Shown piece by piece: positions 60,701-64,000 of a stretch of 64,000 nt of DNA. Source of the stretch: Liolophura sinensis (taxonomy: Eukaryota > Mollusca > Polyplacophora > Chitonida > Chitonidae); contig NC_088295.1 in assembly GCF_032854445.1 (NCBI RefSeq), positions 76,534,028 to 76,598,027 on the forward strand, written 5' to 3'. A program made the translations under genes and the position numbers. Numbering within the stretch: the stretch's first letter is position 1; each line of letters starts with the position of its first letter. Under the pieces are notes generated by a model. That model was not told the origin of the DNA, searched no databases, and saw nothing but the letters and a program-made list of their open reading frames with translations.

Positions 60701-63122
60701 TACGATTCGTGTTGAGGATGAGTTTACTTACTTTGATGAAAGTCATCCTCTTGTTAGCAATGCCACAGTTACTCTCGTCAACGGACGCCGAAAATTTCGG
60801 ACCTCTTTAATGACAACAAGAGAGAAAGGCAAGTCATTCTGATGTACACTGTAGTACTAACATCCTCTTTGGGTTAAACAGTCTCCATCTTCTCCATGAT
60901 AGTCCATGACCCTTCAGTTCAGCGTGTAACATTATCCCTTATTACGTTAGCCTAGCTTGAGTATGGCTTTAAACAACAGACTGACAAATATAAAATAATG
61001 AAATGTGTTAGCTTAGTAAATTGTCCTCGTATTTTTGATTTTATTTCATAGATTATTATTGAATTTCCTAAACAAGAATTATTCACTTTGAGAATAGTTC
61101 CACAAATGGAGGAAACCGGAGCGCCTATGGTAATCCATCGCCATTTTGTCAGTTCCTGAGAAACATTCCGACTTCAGCCAGGCTAGGATTGCACTCGAGA
61201 CTGATACACTGGTAGTAATGGAAGCTATGAATATCTTGCCCAGGGATCTGTTTCATGAAGCACAGTTAGCTAAGAAAGCCTTTCACTGCCATGACAACGT
61301 ATGCTGTGGAGATGTGAAGTTGGCTTAAGTAAGGGCCACGCAACACTACGTACGCTTCATTAAACTAAGGGTAGACTGGGTTGAACAACATTTTCATGAA
61401 GATGACGATTTCTCGAATGGCATATTATTTTATATTATTTCCTTTTGGTAGGTTGGGTGACCTTCGAAAATTTACAGGAGGATAAGTACGACTTACGTGT
61501 TCAGGCACCTGGTCATGGCTCGTACGTTGCCGTCATTGTTGCTGACAGCACATCTCCAAATATGAGCGTTTTTCTGCAGCGAACCGCTGTCACTTACACA
61601 TTTAGTGTAACGCCAACCACGTTTGAAGACAAATACGTAATTACCCTTGAGACTACGTTTGAGACTCAGGTAATCCATGCATATGCTTTAGTCGTAATTA
61701 AACCTGTTTACATGATAAATGCAATTTACGCCACGCTGATGTCCTGTTTACTTATGACGACAGTTAATATATTAAATGTTGTAAATGTATATTTTTGTTT
61801 ATATAGAGAAGATGATTTTCCTGGAGCCTGGGTACAGTTTGTGTAAACTACACAACTAAACACATTTTAATTAGTCTTGCTCGTTTATGGATTCTACTAA
61901 AACCGACTTACAAACGCAGACTGTAGATTCATTCAGACAAATGAATCTGTTTGCACTGAAGACACAGAAGAGATATTGTGTATTCAATGTACGCTATTCT
62001 ACGCGTAAACGGATCTTTTCGCTATTTGCCTAACTTCAGATGCATTTATTCAGCCCTTTTGCTTACCATGCTTTAACAAGGATGTTGAGTGCTACAGTTA
62101 AAGTTTTATCGTTTATATGAGGAATCAAAATCAAAAGTTGACCGCTTTGCTTCACCAGTTTTATGTATGTCCTTCCACATACCAAGTGTAATCTTGTCGC
62201 TTCTTTAGCTGATTTTACTTTTCCATGTGCTTCATCTCCATTTTGGATCATTTTGTCTTATCAAAAGGTACCAATGCCAGTCGTTACTGTGGAACCCGCG
62301 CAGGTTAATACCATTCCGTATGAAGAAGGTCGCAAAAACATCATGGAATTCCGCCTTACAAATCATGGGCTAATCCGTGCTGATAATGTGCGTTTCGCTC
62401 TCCCCAGCCATCCTCGACTCCTATTTTTTATGGTAAGAATTATGCTTTTTCATTTTCTTTTCGTTAAATTTGCATTTACTACCCGTGGTGGGACGAGGTG
62501 CTCCTAACTCATATAAATAATATATTTCTCCATTTAACATTAAGGAGAAATTTTTAATATGTATAATATTGCAAATGGTTTGTCCAATCATATTTTGATT
62601 TTCCTGTATGTATTAATCATTAGTACTCTCTTAACCGTCATTACGTCATTATCTGTACACAGACTATTGATGAGATTGGTCATTTAGAAGCGAATAGCAG
62701 CATCATCGTTCCTGTTCGAGTGGAGAGAAAGGTAACGGAAACTACGCCATCTCCCACTACAGTCTCTGTGAAAACCATTTCACCACGGACTCTAAATCCC
62801 GGTGCTACAACAGGCCGGCCATCACCAACCAATGCGCCGGCAACGAGAGCACCATCCACTCGGACTCCTACGGACCGGCCCAACCCACCATCTTCCGGTG
62901 GTTCCGATGGAGGGTCGTCAAGCAGCAGTGGATCGTCAGGTTATTGTGGGATAATCATAGTGTACGATTATGTGTGCGGGGTCCGTATCAGCCGGCAGAT
63001 TACGGTATCTCTTCCTAGGGTGTATCCAGGCAGACCACCTATACCGTGTGTGACTTCCACAGCTGTAGCCACTCTGCCGTCCATCAGAACAGGAACAGTC
63101 GGTGTAGGAGGAGGAGGAGGAG
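26812..63122 (+). CDS. Large multidomain extracellular protein: discoidin, beta-helix, SRCR, EGF, IPT (Bark beetle-like); 3' end off window
   Basis: Twenty-four coding exons, about 3,274 codons so far, were traced by eye through splice sites with matching phases. Predicted domain order: signal peptide (1-30), F5/8 type C (about 34-176), beta-helix modules (195-1251), group A SRCR (about 1255-1360), beta-helix modules (1371-2190), three EGF-like repeats and a laminin-EGF-like segment (about 2215-2400), IPT/TIG (about 2400-2480), EGF-like (2485-2520), beta-sandwich modules (2530-3140), Thr/Ser/Pro-rich linker and a Cys-containing segment (3140-3274). Many N-x-S/T sites fit an extracellular protein. 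Beta-helix plus SRCR is the combination known from Bark/Anakonda, a tricellular-junction transmembrane protein of insects; a role in adhesion or epithelial junctions is inference. No transmembrane segment or stop codon is seen before the window ends. One exon contains an apparent frameshift. Confidence 0.88.
27715..27790. repeat. Single arm related to the foldback MITE at 31.1 kb
   Basis: The sequence TAGAAATAAAACATAGCTTT through CAGACGGGAATTGTCTACTT follows the arm of the 31.1 kb element with scattered differences. No matching inverted arm was seen beside it. Confidence 0.45.
28270..28572 (-). mobile_element. SINE family S2, reverse orientation, near full length
   Basis: Reverse S2 body with GAGGAGCCTCTCGCCAATGC, CCTGCGGATGGTCGTGGGTT and GGCCGCCGTCGTATAAGTGA, ending ACACCAATCAAATAAATAAA. 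It lies in intron 1 of the large gene. Confidence 0.75.
29360..30246 (-). mobile_element. Tc1/mariner element, internally deleted
   Basis: Near-identical 30-base inverted terminal repeats (29,360-29,389 and 30,217-30,246, one mismatch, core AAACTGACGGCC) bound 887 bp. Between them the minus strand encodes MPRLTPEQREGALGMVSMGA, then IARTFGCSLVTVSNLMQRYR and SDRPR, the N-terminal helix-turn-helix of a Tc1-like transposase (29,788-29,974). A stop follows at once and the catalytic DDE half is missing, so this is a non-autonomous deletion derivative. Confidence 0.78.
29788..29974 (-). pseudogene. Tc1-like transposase N-terminal fragment
   Basis: The first about 60 residues of a Tc1-like transposase are intact from a Met, with the PAIRED-type helix-turn-helix ending in a G-R-P-R-like SDRPR. 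The reading frame then stops. A few downstream residues in another frame (NRQELRFALQDE) may be transposase remnants. The DDE/D catalytic residues are absent. Confidence 0.7.
31065..31243. mobile_element. Foldback MITE-like element
   Basis: About 70-base arms (31,066-31,137 and 31,172-31,242) are inverted copies of each other, beginning AGAAATAAAACGTAGTTTGC and ending at a short loop. The total is about 180 bp, with no coding capacity. A related single arm is at 27,715-27,790. It lies in intron 1 of the large gene. Confidence 0.65.
32530..32680. repeat. Dispersed repeat family R2, copy 4: palindromic core
   Basis: The left arm (TCCGTTGCGCTGTTGATATA and on to GATCTAATTCAACACGATGA) and the right arm (TCATGTTGAATTAGATCAAC through GGGTATATGAACAGTTGTAA to AGCGCAACGGAG) are inverted copies around about 30 bases. 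The S1 SINE starts immediately after. Confidence 0.6.
32683..33008 (+). mobile_element. tRNA-derived SINE (family S1), 5' end replaced
   Basis: It matches the 22.2 kb copy from GAGCGTCCGCTTCGG to the CACTCACTCACT tail. The A box half of the tRNA-like head is missing because the copy abuts an R2 palindrome at about 32,680. Confidence 0.8.
33040..33220 (-). repeat. Dispersed repeat family R2, second part of copy 4
   Basis: CCAAAGCAACTTTTAACACA, AAAAAGTATATAAAGTACGA and GAAATCAGTATTCAAAT match copy 2. The S1 SINE separates it from the palindromic core at 32.5-32.7 kb, so the SINE probably inserted into an R2 element. Confidence 0.6.
33588..33745 (+). mobile_element. SINE family S2, partial
   Basis: TTTATTTGATTGGTGTTTTA, CTTATACGACGGCGCCCAGC and CCATCCACAGGTTGGTGGCA. 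The copy ends about 80 bases before exon 2 of the large gene. Confidence 0.75.
33828..33926 (+). CDS. Exon 2: start of F5/8 type C (discoidin) domain
   Basis: Acceptor TTTGCAG, donor AATG|GTGAGT, phase 1 to 1. It encodes NCSSALGMESGNITRSQIT followed by ARPNG, the classic opening of a discoidin domain: first cysteine, then LGMESG, I and SQIT. Discoidin domains bind carbohydrate, phospholipid or collagen. The usual alanine-serine pair after SQIT is Cys-Trp here. The exon lies about 7 kb after the signal-peptide exon, across an intron rich in transposon remains. Confidence 0.88.
34117..34376 (+). CDS. Exon 3: central F5/8 type C domain
   Basis: Acceptor TGATTTTCAG, donor ATACTG|GTGAGT; enters in phase 1 and leaves in phase 0. 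The 87 residues begin EYGWTNYQSS and contain VDLLRVKQVTRVSL and FRIYYSVDGRVWQTY, the usual middle of a discoidin domain (hydrophobic strand, then Y-S-x-DG-x-W). The segment ending NEVTSTVDRYLNPPIL matches the position where family members have a V-x-N-x-L/F-x-P-P strand. Confidence 0.9.
35055..35435. mobile_element. Two S2 SINEs in head-to-head inverted arrangement
   Basis: The left copy (about 35,055-35,215) reads TTTATTTGATTGGTGTTTTA and onward. The right copy (about 35,250-35,435) is its reverse complement and ends ACACCAATCAAATAAATAAT. They are separated by about 35 bases, giving a foldback of about 380 bp inside intron 3. Confidence 0.75.
35998..36123 (+). CDS. Exon 4: end of F5/8 type C domain
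   Basis: Acceptor GATGTTCGCAG, donor ATCGAG|GTGAGG, phase 0 to 0, 42 codons. ARYIALNPVEWN followed by LKYELYGCE is the standard C-terminal strand of a discoidin domain (R-Y/F-I/V-R-x-x-P-x-x-W ... R-x-E-L-x-G-C). Its final cysteine, about residue 176, should pair with the cysteine at about residue 35. The remaining residues link to the first beta-helix module. Confidence 0.9.
36155..36275 (+). mobile_element. SINE family S2, partial
   Basis: TTATTTATTTATTTGATTTT, then TTCACTTATACGACGGCGGC and GGCCATCCGCAGGTT, in intron 4 of the large gene. Confidence 0.7.
36702..36840 (+). CDS. Exon 5: first beta-helix cap module
   Basis: Acceptor CCATTTGTAG, donor CTACG|GTAATT, phase 0 to 1. It encodes an initial strand (NQVFVTSLSPYIIDRAIHIR), then ASLTIQAGVRVLFTN and KLVVYG. 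This I-x-I/V-x-P-x-A-x-L-x-I-x-A-G-V-x-V-x-F pattern marks the start of a right-handed parallel beta-helix in Bark-type proteins and recurs four times in this gene, each time with a phase 1 intron after a V-x-G. Confidence 0.85.
36980..37093 (+). CDS. Exon 6: beta-helix linker
   Basis: Acceptor TTGTTTTAG, donor TCCG|GTAAGC, phase 1 to 1, 38 codons. It begins GRLRSDGLEGLRVVFSHNS and continues to FRWDEVEVKKGSG, a version of the G-x-L-x-x-x-G ... v-x-F ... W-x-x-I-x-x-x-x-x-G segment that sits between the cap and the main coil region of each beta-helix block. Equivalent exons are 39,406-39,498 and 43,573-43,668. Confidence 0.82.
37251..38537 (+). CDS. Exon 7: beta-helix block 1
   Basis: Acceptor AATTTCACAG, donor CGGG|GTAAGT, phase 1 to 1, 429 codons with no internal stop. 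The translation has repeated 20-25 residue coils with N-N/N-x-G and I/V-x-I/V-x-x-N steps, such as SQISDNRGSGISV and NVTFSYNFI, typical of PbH1 beta-helix repeats. Near the end NAAYNYWGSSNG matches the N-Y-W-G-S turn that closes such blocks in Bark-like proteins. The last 60 residues restart the cap motif (IEPGVELRF ... GILVRG). Several N-x-S/T sites are present. Confidence 0.9.
38700..38972 (+). mobile_element. SINE family S2, near full length
   Basis: TATTTATTTATTTGATTAAT, CTTATACGACGGCGGTCGGC, GAGAGGAAGTCAGCATGAGC and CCAACCGAGCCACGGAGACC. It lies in intron 7 of the large gene. Confidence 0.75.
39406..39498 (+). CDS. Exon 8: beta-helix linker 2
   Basis: Acceptor CTGTCATAG, donor ACAG|GTACTT, phase 1 to 1, 31 codons: GHLSIAGEDDAMIKFTSAGE followed by KKWSGIRLDRTG. 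It is the second copy of the linker module (G-x-L-x-I-x-G ... I-x-F-x-S ... W-x-G-I-x-x). A copy of the dispersed repeat R1 begins within about 60 bases downstream. Confidence 0.87.
39560..39790 (-). repeat. Dispersed repeat family R1, copy 4 (reverse)
   Basis: CTAATTCTGCTGAAACCATG, AGTTAGAATAAAACCCTGAC and CACACTGTCGTCGCTGCTCT are the reverse complement of R1 blocks. It is followed directly by the G-rich tract at 39.8 kb. Confidence 0.6.
39799..39876. repeat. G-rich simple repeat
   Basis: TGTG passes into (GGT)n and then runs of five to eight G separated by single T. Four or more G-runs are close enough to form G-quadruplex DNA. It lies in intron 8 of the large gene, next to an R1 copy. Confidence 0.9.
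40683..42125 (+). CDS. Exon 9: beta-helix block 2
   Basis: Acceptor CTTACCTTTTCAG, donor CGAAG|GTATCA, phase 1 to 1, 481 open codons. The protein has the same coil pattern as block 1, closes with ATLNYWGSVDS and then starts another cap (INVLPGDVLQVEAGVEINFL ... GVTVEG). No catalytic motif of a polysaccharide-degrading beta-helix enzyme was recognised, so a binding or structural role is more likely. Confidence 0.9.
42126..43572 (+). other. Intron 10-side spacer (between exons 9 and 10)
   Basis: About 1.4 kb of AT-rich sequence without recognisable exon, repeat copy or structured element. Confidence 0.55.
43573..43668 (+). CDS. Exon 10: beta-helix linker 3
   Basis: Acceptor CTTACCACAG, donor ACTG|GTAAGT, phase 1 to 1, 32 codons: GALIVEGNIDNPVNFLPQS, then KKWRGIEFLHTG. 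It is the third linker copy and is the last piece before the SRCR domain, which therefore interrupts the beta-helix series. The KKW-x-GI core is shared with the linker at 39,406-39,498. Confidence 0.87.
44568..44721 (+). CDS. Exon 11: SRCR domain, first half
   Basis: Acceptor ACGCATTGCAG, donor TATGA|GTAAGT, phase 1 to 2. It encodes IRLVAGKLPNEGRVEVRYNG, then EFGTICDDNFGQEDAMVVCR and MLGY, the textbook N-terminal half of a scavenger receptor cysteine-rich domain (R-L-V-x-G ... GRVEV ... WGTICDD ... A-x-VVCRxLGY). The usual Trp before GTICDD is Phe here. A domain encoded by two exons is the group A arrangement. Confidence 0.93.
44977..45179 (+). CDS. Exon 12: SRCR domain, second half
   Basis: Acceptor TATCTTGTTAG, donor CCAG|GTGAGG, phase 2 to 1. 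It contains AAYGRGSGTIWMDDINC, then NVTSCIFNGWGNHNCGHWQD and VGVIC. With the two cysteines of the previous exon this gives six cysteines, as in group A SRCR domains. The D-D-I/V-x-C and W-x-x-H-x-C-x-H-x-x-D-x-G-V-x-C signatures are intact. SRCR domains mediate protein-protein binding. The tail KETKPG and its donor are echoed by decayed copies in the next intron. Confidence 0.93.
45290..45500 (+). repeat. Degenerate tandem copies of the SRCR exon 3' end
   Basis: The end of exon 12 and its donor (AGACTCAAGGAAACCAAGCC then AGGTGAGGTTTTCAG) is echoed at least three times here, for example GACTCAAGAAAATCTACCCA then GGTAAGCTTCTCAG, and GATAGACTCAAGAAAGCTAG then GGGGAGTTTCTCAG. Another copy of TAATCTGTCATG is included. 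Related fragments are at about 47,530-47,562 and 48,172-48,240. Confidence 0.65.
49570..49652 (-). repeat. S2-type SINE end fragment
   Basis: GGTGAAATATTGTTGAGTAT and GACGTAAACCACCGATCAGA with ATAAATAGATAAAT match the terminal part of S2 in reverse orientation. A similar stub (ACACCAATCAAAGAAACAAA) is at about 40,570-40,645. Confidence 0.5.
49917..51239 (+). CDS. Exon 13: beta-helix block 3, with apparent frameshift near 49,994
   Basis: Acceptor TTGGTTGCAG, donor TTGA|GTGAGT; phase 1 in, phase 2 out. From the acceptor, in the expected frame, it reads ALISQLHFLLVNE ... DGIKIHGTLPR and then TGA at 49,997. The next frame, from 49,996, opens at once and runs 414 codons through clear beta-helix coils, a NCYWGFGDL closing turn and the next cap (GGVVTGTITLA ... 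SRSVYVE). Both halves look like the same fold, so the break behaves like one missing base. A 47-base intron (49,949-49,995) would also restore frame, but it would delete good coil sequence and be far shorter than the other introns. Confidence 0.82.
51587..51660 (+). CDS. Exon 14: beta-helix cap 4
   Basis: Acceptor GTGTCTCAAACAG, donor CAAAG|GTATGC, phase 2 to 1, only 74 bases. It encodes ENAVLVIEAGSTVEFEED and CGIFVKG, the fourth cap motif, and joins in frame to VYVE from the previous exon. A (TA)n microsatellite starts about 10 bases after the donor. No equivalent intron splits the other three caps at this point. Confidence 0.85.
51671..51730. repeat. (TA)n microsatellite beside a splice donor
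   Basis: A 33-base TA run begins 10 bases after the donor of exon 14 (GTATGC), with two shorter TA runs following. Confidence 0.92.
52427..54019 (+). CDS. Exon 15: linker, beta-helix block 4, and EGF-like repeats
   Basis: Acceptor CTTTTTTTCAG, donor GAACG|GTAAAA, phase 1 to 1, 531 open codons. It starts with the linker copy (GKVVIGSDKASRT ... DFWEGIVFGSG), here fused to the coils without the intron found in the other copies. The coil block ends with AERNWWGSTNLLS. Then come three EGF-like units with regular cysteines, for example CSGRGACIGPNVCECNLGY and CSGKGFCIAPDTCQC, and a CGPERWGEDCLPC segment typical of a laminin-type EGF boundary. Confidence 0.92.
54398..54726 (+). CDS. Exon 16: end of laminin-EGF-like segment and IPT/TIG domain
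   Basis: Acceptor ATACCCGTAAG, donor AATAAG|GTAAAC, phase 1 to 0. It begins GTCLCASNWAGDICDRCAK and completes the EGF-like unit. TVLNVFPDGGPDTGGTEVHV, then GHNFPETTNNTFYCRFGSK and HVVCVSPQLPE, is a classic IPT/TIG fold (P-x-x-G-P-x-x-G-G-T-x-V-x-V-x-G-x-x-F ... C-x-F-G ... V-x-C-x-S-P). IPT domains in extracellular proteins such as plexins serve as structural or binding modules. Confidence 0.92.
55655..55873 (+). CDS. Exon 17: end of IPT domain, EGF-like segment, start of next beta-sandwich
   Basis: Acceptor CAATTTTTCAG, donor ACACAG|GTAGGA, phase 0 to 0, 73 codons without a stop. VPFNVYAQCPP closes the IPT domain. NACGKNFSPAHGYCAFGGCV, then CELPWSGQDC, has EGF-like cysteine spacing. IRVPRIADVDSPIAISEGDS begins the next beta-sandwich (an I-x-x-x-E-G-x-x-x-x-x-x-L strand, as in Ig-like or cadherin-like folds). 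It was found by reading across splice sites because it has no internal start codon. Confidence 0.87.
56131..56167. repeat. Short perfect hairpin in intron 17
   Basis: GGTTTATGGAG and CTCCATAAACC form 11-base arms around a 15-base loop (TACTCCTCCATACTC). A third GGTTTTATGGAG copy follows at once. Confidence 0.6.
56630..56937 (+). CDS. Exon 18: Ig/PKD-like beta-sandwich
   Basis: Acceptor CATTCTAAG, donor TTGCT|GTATGC, phase 0 to 2. VAWFIQRQPQGMVLDVRSAT, then VTWDRTIGSGTPYRVVIGAT and NIVGTDTKTLEIRV, is the Y-x-V-x-I-x-A-x-N-x-x-G pattern of putative Ig (He_PIG-like) domains of extracellular proteins. A second domain starts with YNVTIETTTP and TIRGHVNF. The domain names are inferred from pattern only. 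Confidence 0.82.
57314..57428 (+). CDS. Exon 19: beta-sandwich continuation
   Basis: Acceptor TTATTTTTTTTAG, donor TTTGTG|GTAAGA, phase 2 to 0. Joined to exon 18 it reads VALVDLLIRQNDKTRPLTT, then FSDPGRNGYFEAIFYHQS and GEFFV. The T-x-F-S-D-x-x-G-x-x-x-x-F/Y form resembles a carboxypeptidase-regulatory-like strand pattern. It has no internal start codon and was found from splice sites and phase. Confidence 0.8.
58430..58700 (-). repeat. Dispersed repeat family R1, copy 5 (reverse)
   Basis: GTTAGAATAAAACCCTGACT, TTCACCGGTTACGTGTGCCC and ATCACACTGTCGTCGCTATT are reverse-complement R1 blocks. The copy ends about 50 bases before exon 20 of the large gene. Confidence 0.6.
58749..58931 (+). CDS. 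Exon 20: beta-sandwich linker
   Basis: Acceptor TTTATTTCTGACAG, donor TCAGAG|GTAAAT, phase 0 to 0, 61 open codons. It reads SGNHPSDPVFRPQASWKVQG, with VTFPSVAELINTGLENVRNI at the end. The P-x-x-x-x-L-x-N-x-G-L-x-x-V/L pattern resembles the strand before NEW/CARDB-type beta-sandwiches in large surface proteins. A reverse-oriented R1 repeat ends about 50 bases upstream of the acceptor. Confidence 0.78.
59185..59450 (-). repeat. Dispersed repeat family R1, copy 6 (reverse, decayed)
   Basis: GACATTGTCGTCGCTGCTCT, TTATTCGCTGAACTCTTGTT and a preceding CACCAGCGCGTGATTATTTG resemble R1 in reverse orientation. Only part of the unit remains. Confidence 0.4.
60105..60828 (+). CDS. Exon 21: CARDB/NEW-like beta-sandwiches, with GC donor
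   Basis: Acceptor TTGTCCATTTCAG, phase 0 in and 1 out, 241 codons. It holds a first sandwich (AGIAFDVILNASGPLRGTIA ... VVFTADVG), then SPGSLRANLLIGSRATYEIE with VTNDGEAEAANVRVDLPSDD, a clear CARDB/NEW-type pattern (G-x-x-x-x-x-E/F-x-V-x-N-x-G-x-x-x-A-x-N-V-x-V-x-L-P). The last part, LTIRVEDEFTYFDESHP, starts another domain. The best donor is AAAG|GCAAGT, a GC-type site, which joins in frame to the next exon. Confidence 0.83.
61452..61669 (+). CDS. Exon 22: carboxypeptidase-regulatory-like module
   Basis: Acceptor CCTTTTGGTAG, donor ACTCAG|GTAATC, phase 1 to 0. GWVTFENLQEDKYDLRVQAP with GHGSYVAVIVAD is the G-x-x-x-F-x-x-L-x-x-x-x-Y-x-L-x-V-x-A-x-G-H/Y pattern of CarboxypepD_reg-like domains. 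It continues NMSVFLQRTAVTYTFSVTPT and FEDKYVITLETTFETQ, a strand set I associate with large bacterial surface proteins. Confidence 0.83.
62268..62432 (+). CDS. Exon 23: beta-sandwich module
   Basis: Acceptor CTTATCAAAAG (weak pyrimidine tract), donor TTTATG|GTAAGA, phase 0 to 0. VPMPVVTVEPAQVNTIPYEE, then MEFRLTNHGLIRADNVRFAL and PSHPRLLFF. The P-x-P-V-V-T-V-x-P ... F-x-x-T-N-H-G-L-I-x-A-x-x-V-x-F pattern is another NEW/CARDB-like sandwich and continues directly from exon 22. Confidence 0.82.
62663..63122 (+). CDS. Exon 24: Thr/Ser/Pro-rich linker and Cys segment; last exon in window
   Basis: Acceptor ATCTGTACACAG, donor GGAG|GTGAGT, phase 0 to 1, 153 open codons. EIGHLEANSSIIVPVRVERK completes the sandwich begun in exon 23. 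About 55 residues rich in Thr, Ser, Pro and Gly follow (TETTPSPTTVSVKT to GGSSSSSGSSG), a likely O-glycosylated spacer. Next come YCGIIIVYDYVCG and more hydrophobic residues, then a glycine run at the donor. The gene clearly continues, since no stop or membrane anchor has been reached, but nothing further is visible before the window ends. Confidence 0.82.
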
Positions 63123-63434
63123 GTGAGTGAGAAAAGTTCATACTGCCTGAGTGTTTTTGATGCAGATTGTTTCAAGCCATTCTCAAAGTGAACTAACCTG
63201 TGAAGGATAATACCCGCACACGCAGCATCCGATTGGTTTCGAATCCGCCAGGAGGCTTGAATCCAACTGTCTCTGGTTCGACTGGGTCCTTAAATCAGGT
63301 TTATTTTGGGGATTGTGCTTTCCTCATCACAGTCGTCAAATTGAGAAAAAATCGACTGAATACGAAGCAAACTATATGATTTAGAGTTACACAACGGCTG
63401 CATATCAACAAATGCTTTGGTGGATCTATTATGA

Positions 63435-63853
63435 ATAAACATCAGTAACAAATGATAATAAACACCAGTAACAAGTGATAATAAACATCAATAACAAGTG
63501 ATGATAAACATCAGTAACAAGTGATAATAAACACCAGTAACAAGTTATAATTAACGTCAGTAACAAGTGATAATAAACATCAGTAACAAGTGATGATAGA
63601 CATCAGTAACAAGTGATAATAAACATCAGTAACAAGTTATAATTAACGTCAGTAACAAGTGATAATAAACATCAGTAACAAGTGATGATAGACATCAGTA
63701 ACAAGTGATAATAAACATTAGTAACAAGTTATAATTAACGTCAGTAACAAGTGATAATAAACATCAGTAACAAGTTATAATTAACGTCAGTAACAAGTGA
63801 TAATAAACATCAGTAACAAGTGATGATATACATCAGTAACAAGTGATAATAAC
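63435..63853. repeat. Minisatellite, 22-base unit with four-unit higher-order period
   Basis: About 19 tandem copies of a 22-base unit, consensus AACATCAGTAACAAGTGATA plus AT. Variant units TTATAATTAACG and TGATGATAGACA recur in a fixed A-B-C-B order giving an 88-base super-period. It lies just after exon 24, presumably in the next intron. Confidence 0.9.
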
Positions 63854-64000
63854 CGGTCGGCGATGCTTGTATGCTTGCCATTGTATAGTTAAAATATTCA
63901 AGTAAGGAGGTAAAGATCAATCAAATGCATCAATATGTAAGAAGGTTTAGGTTTACTTTGTAAGCATGATATGTATTGTTTTTTTAAATGAAAAACATCG

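Noticed and set aside
63435-63853. Possible CRISPR-like array
   Set aside because: The units are contiguous 22-mers with no unique spacers, in an animal genome; it is a minisatellite.

Overview
The window is nuclear DNA from an animal. It is AT-rich, carries multi-exon genes with GT-AG introns of hundreds to thousands of bases, and is full of tRNA-derived SINEs, MITE-like foldbacks, a Tc1/mariner remnant, LINE and Penelope-like reverse transcriptase fragments and (TA)n microsatellites. Two SINE families, one with a TTATTTATTTGATTGGTGTT end and one ending in CACTCACT, look to me like repeats of marine lophotrochozoans (mollusc or brachiopod). That placement is inferred from memory and was not tested.

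Right two thirds (26,812 to past the right edge, + strand): one very large gene encodes a secreted or membrane-anchored extracellular protein. I traced 24 coding exons whose reading phases agree at every junction, about 3,274 codons, with the 3' end outside the window. The domain order is signal peptide, F5/8 type C (discoidin) domain, two right-handed beta-helix blocks, a six-cysteine SRCR domain split over two exons, two more beta-helix blocks, three EGF-like repeats and a laminin-EGF-like segment, an IPT/TIG domain, an extra EGF-like segment, a series of beta-sandwich modules, a Thr/Ser/Pro-rich linker and a Cys-containing segment. Beta-helix plus SRCR recalls Bark beetle/Anakonda, the tricellular-junction protein of insects, but the discoidin, EGF, IPT and C-terminal beta-sandwich parts go beyond what I know of that family. 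One large exon (about 49,917-51,239) needs a one-base frame change near 49,994.

Left third (1-26.8 kb): mostly non-coding and repeat-derived. On the minus strand a compact three-exon gene (15,209-18,059) encodes a predicted 178-residue single-pass membrane protein with a very short ectodomain and a tyrosine-rich tail. Four further minus-strand candidate exons (about 19.0, 14.6, 9.6 and 6.1 kb) are all phase 1-1 and would join into part of another membrane protein; these are tentative.

Between genes and inside introns there are two SINE families, two dispersed repeat families I could not name (called R1 and R2 here), foldback elements, minisatellites including one with a four-unit higher-order structure (63.4-63.85 kb), and a chain of decayed copies of the 3' end of an SRCR exon inside the following intron.
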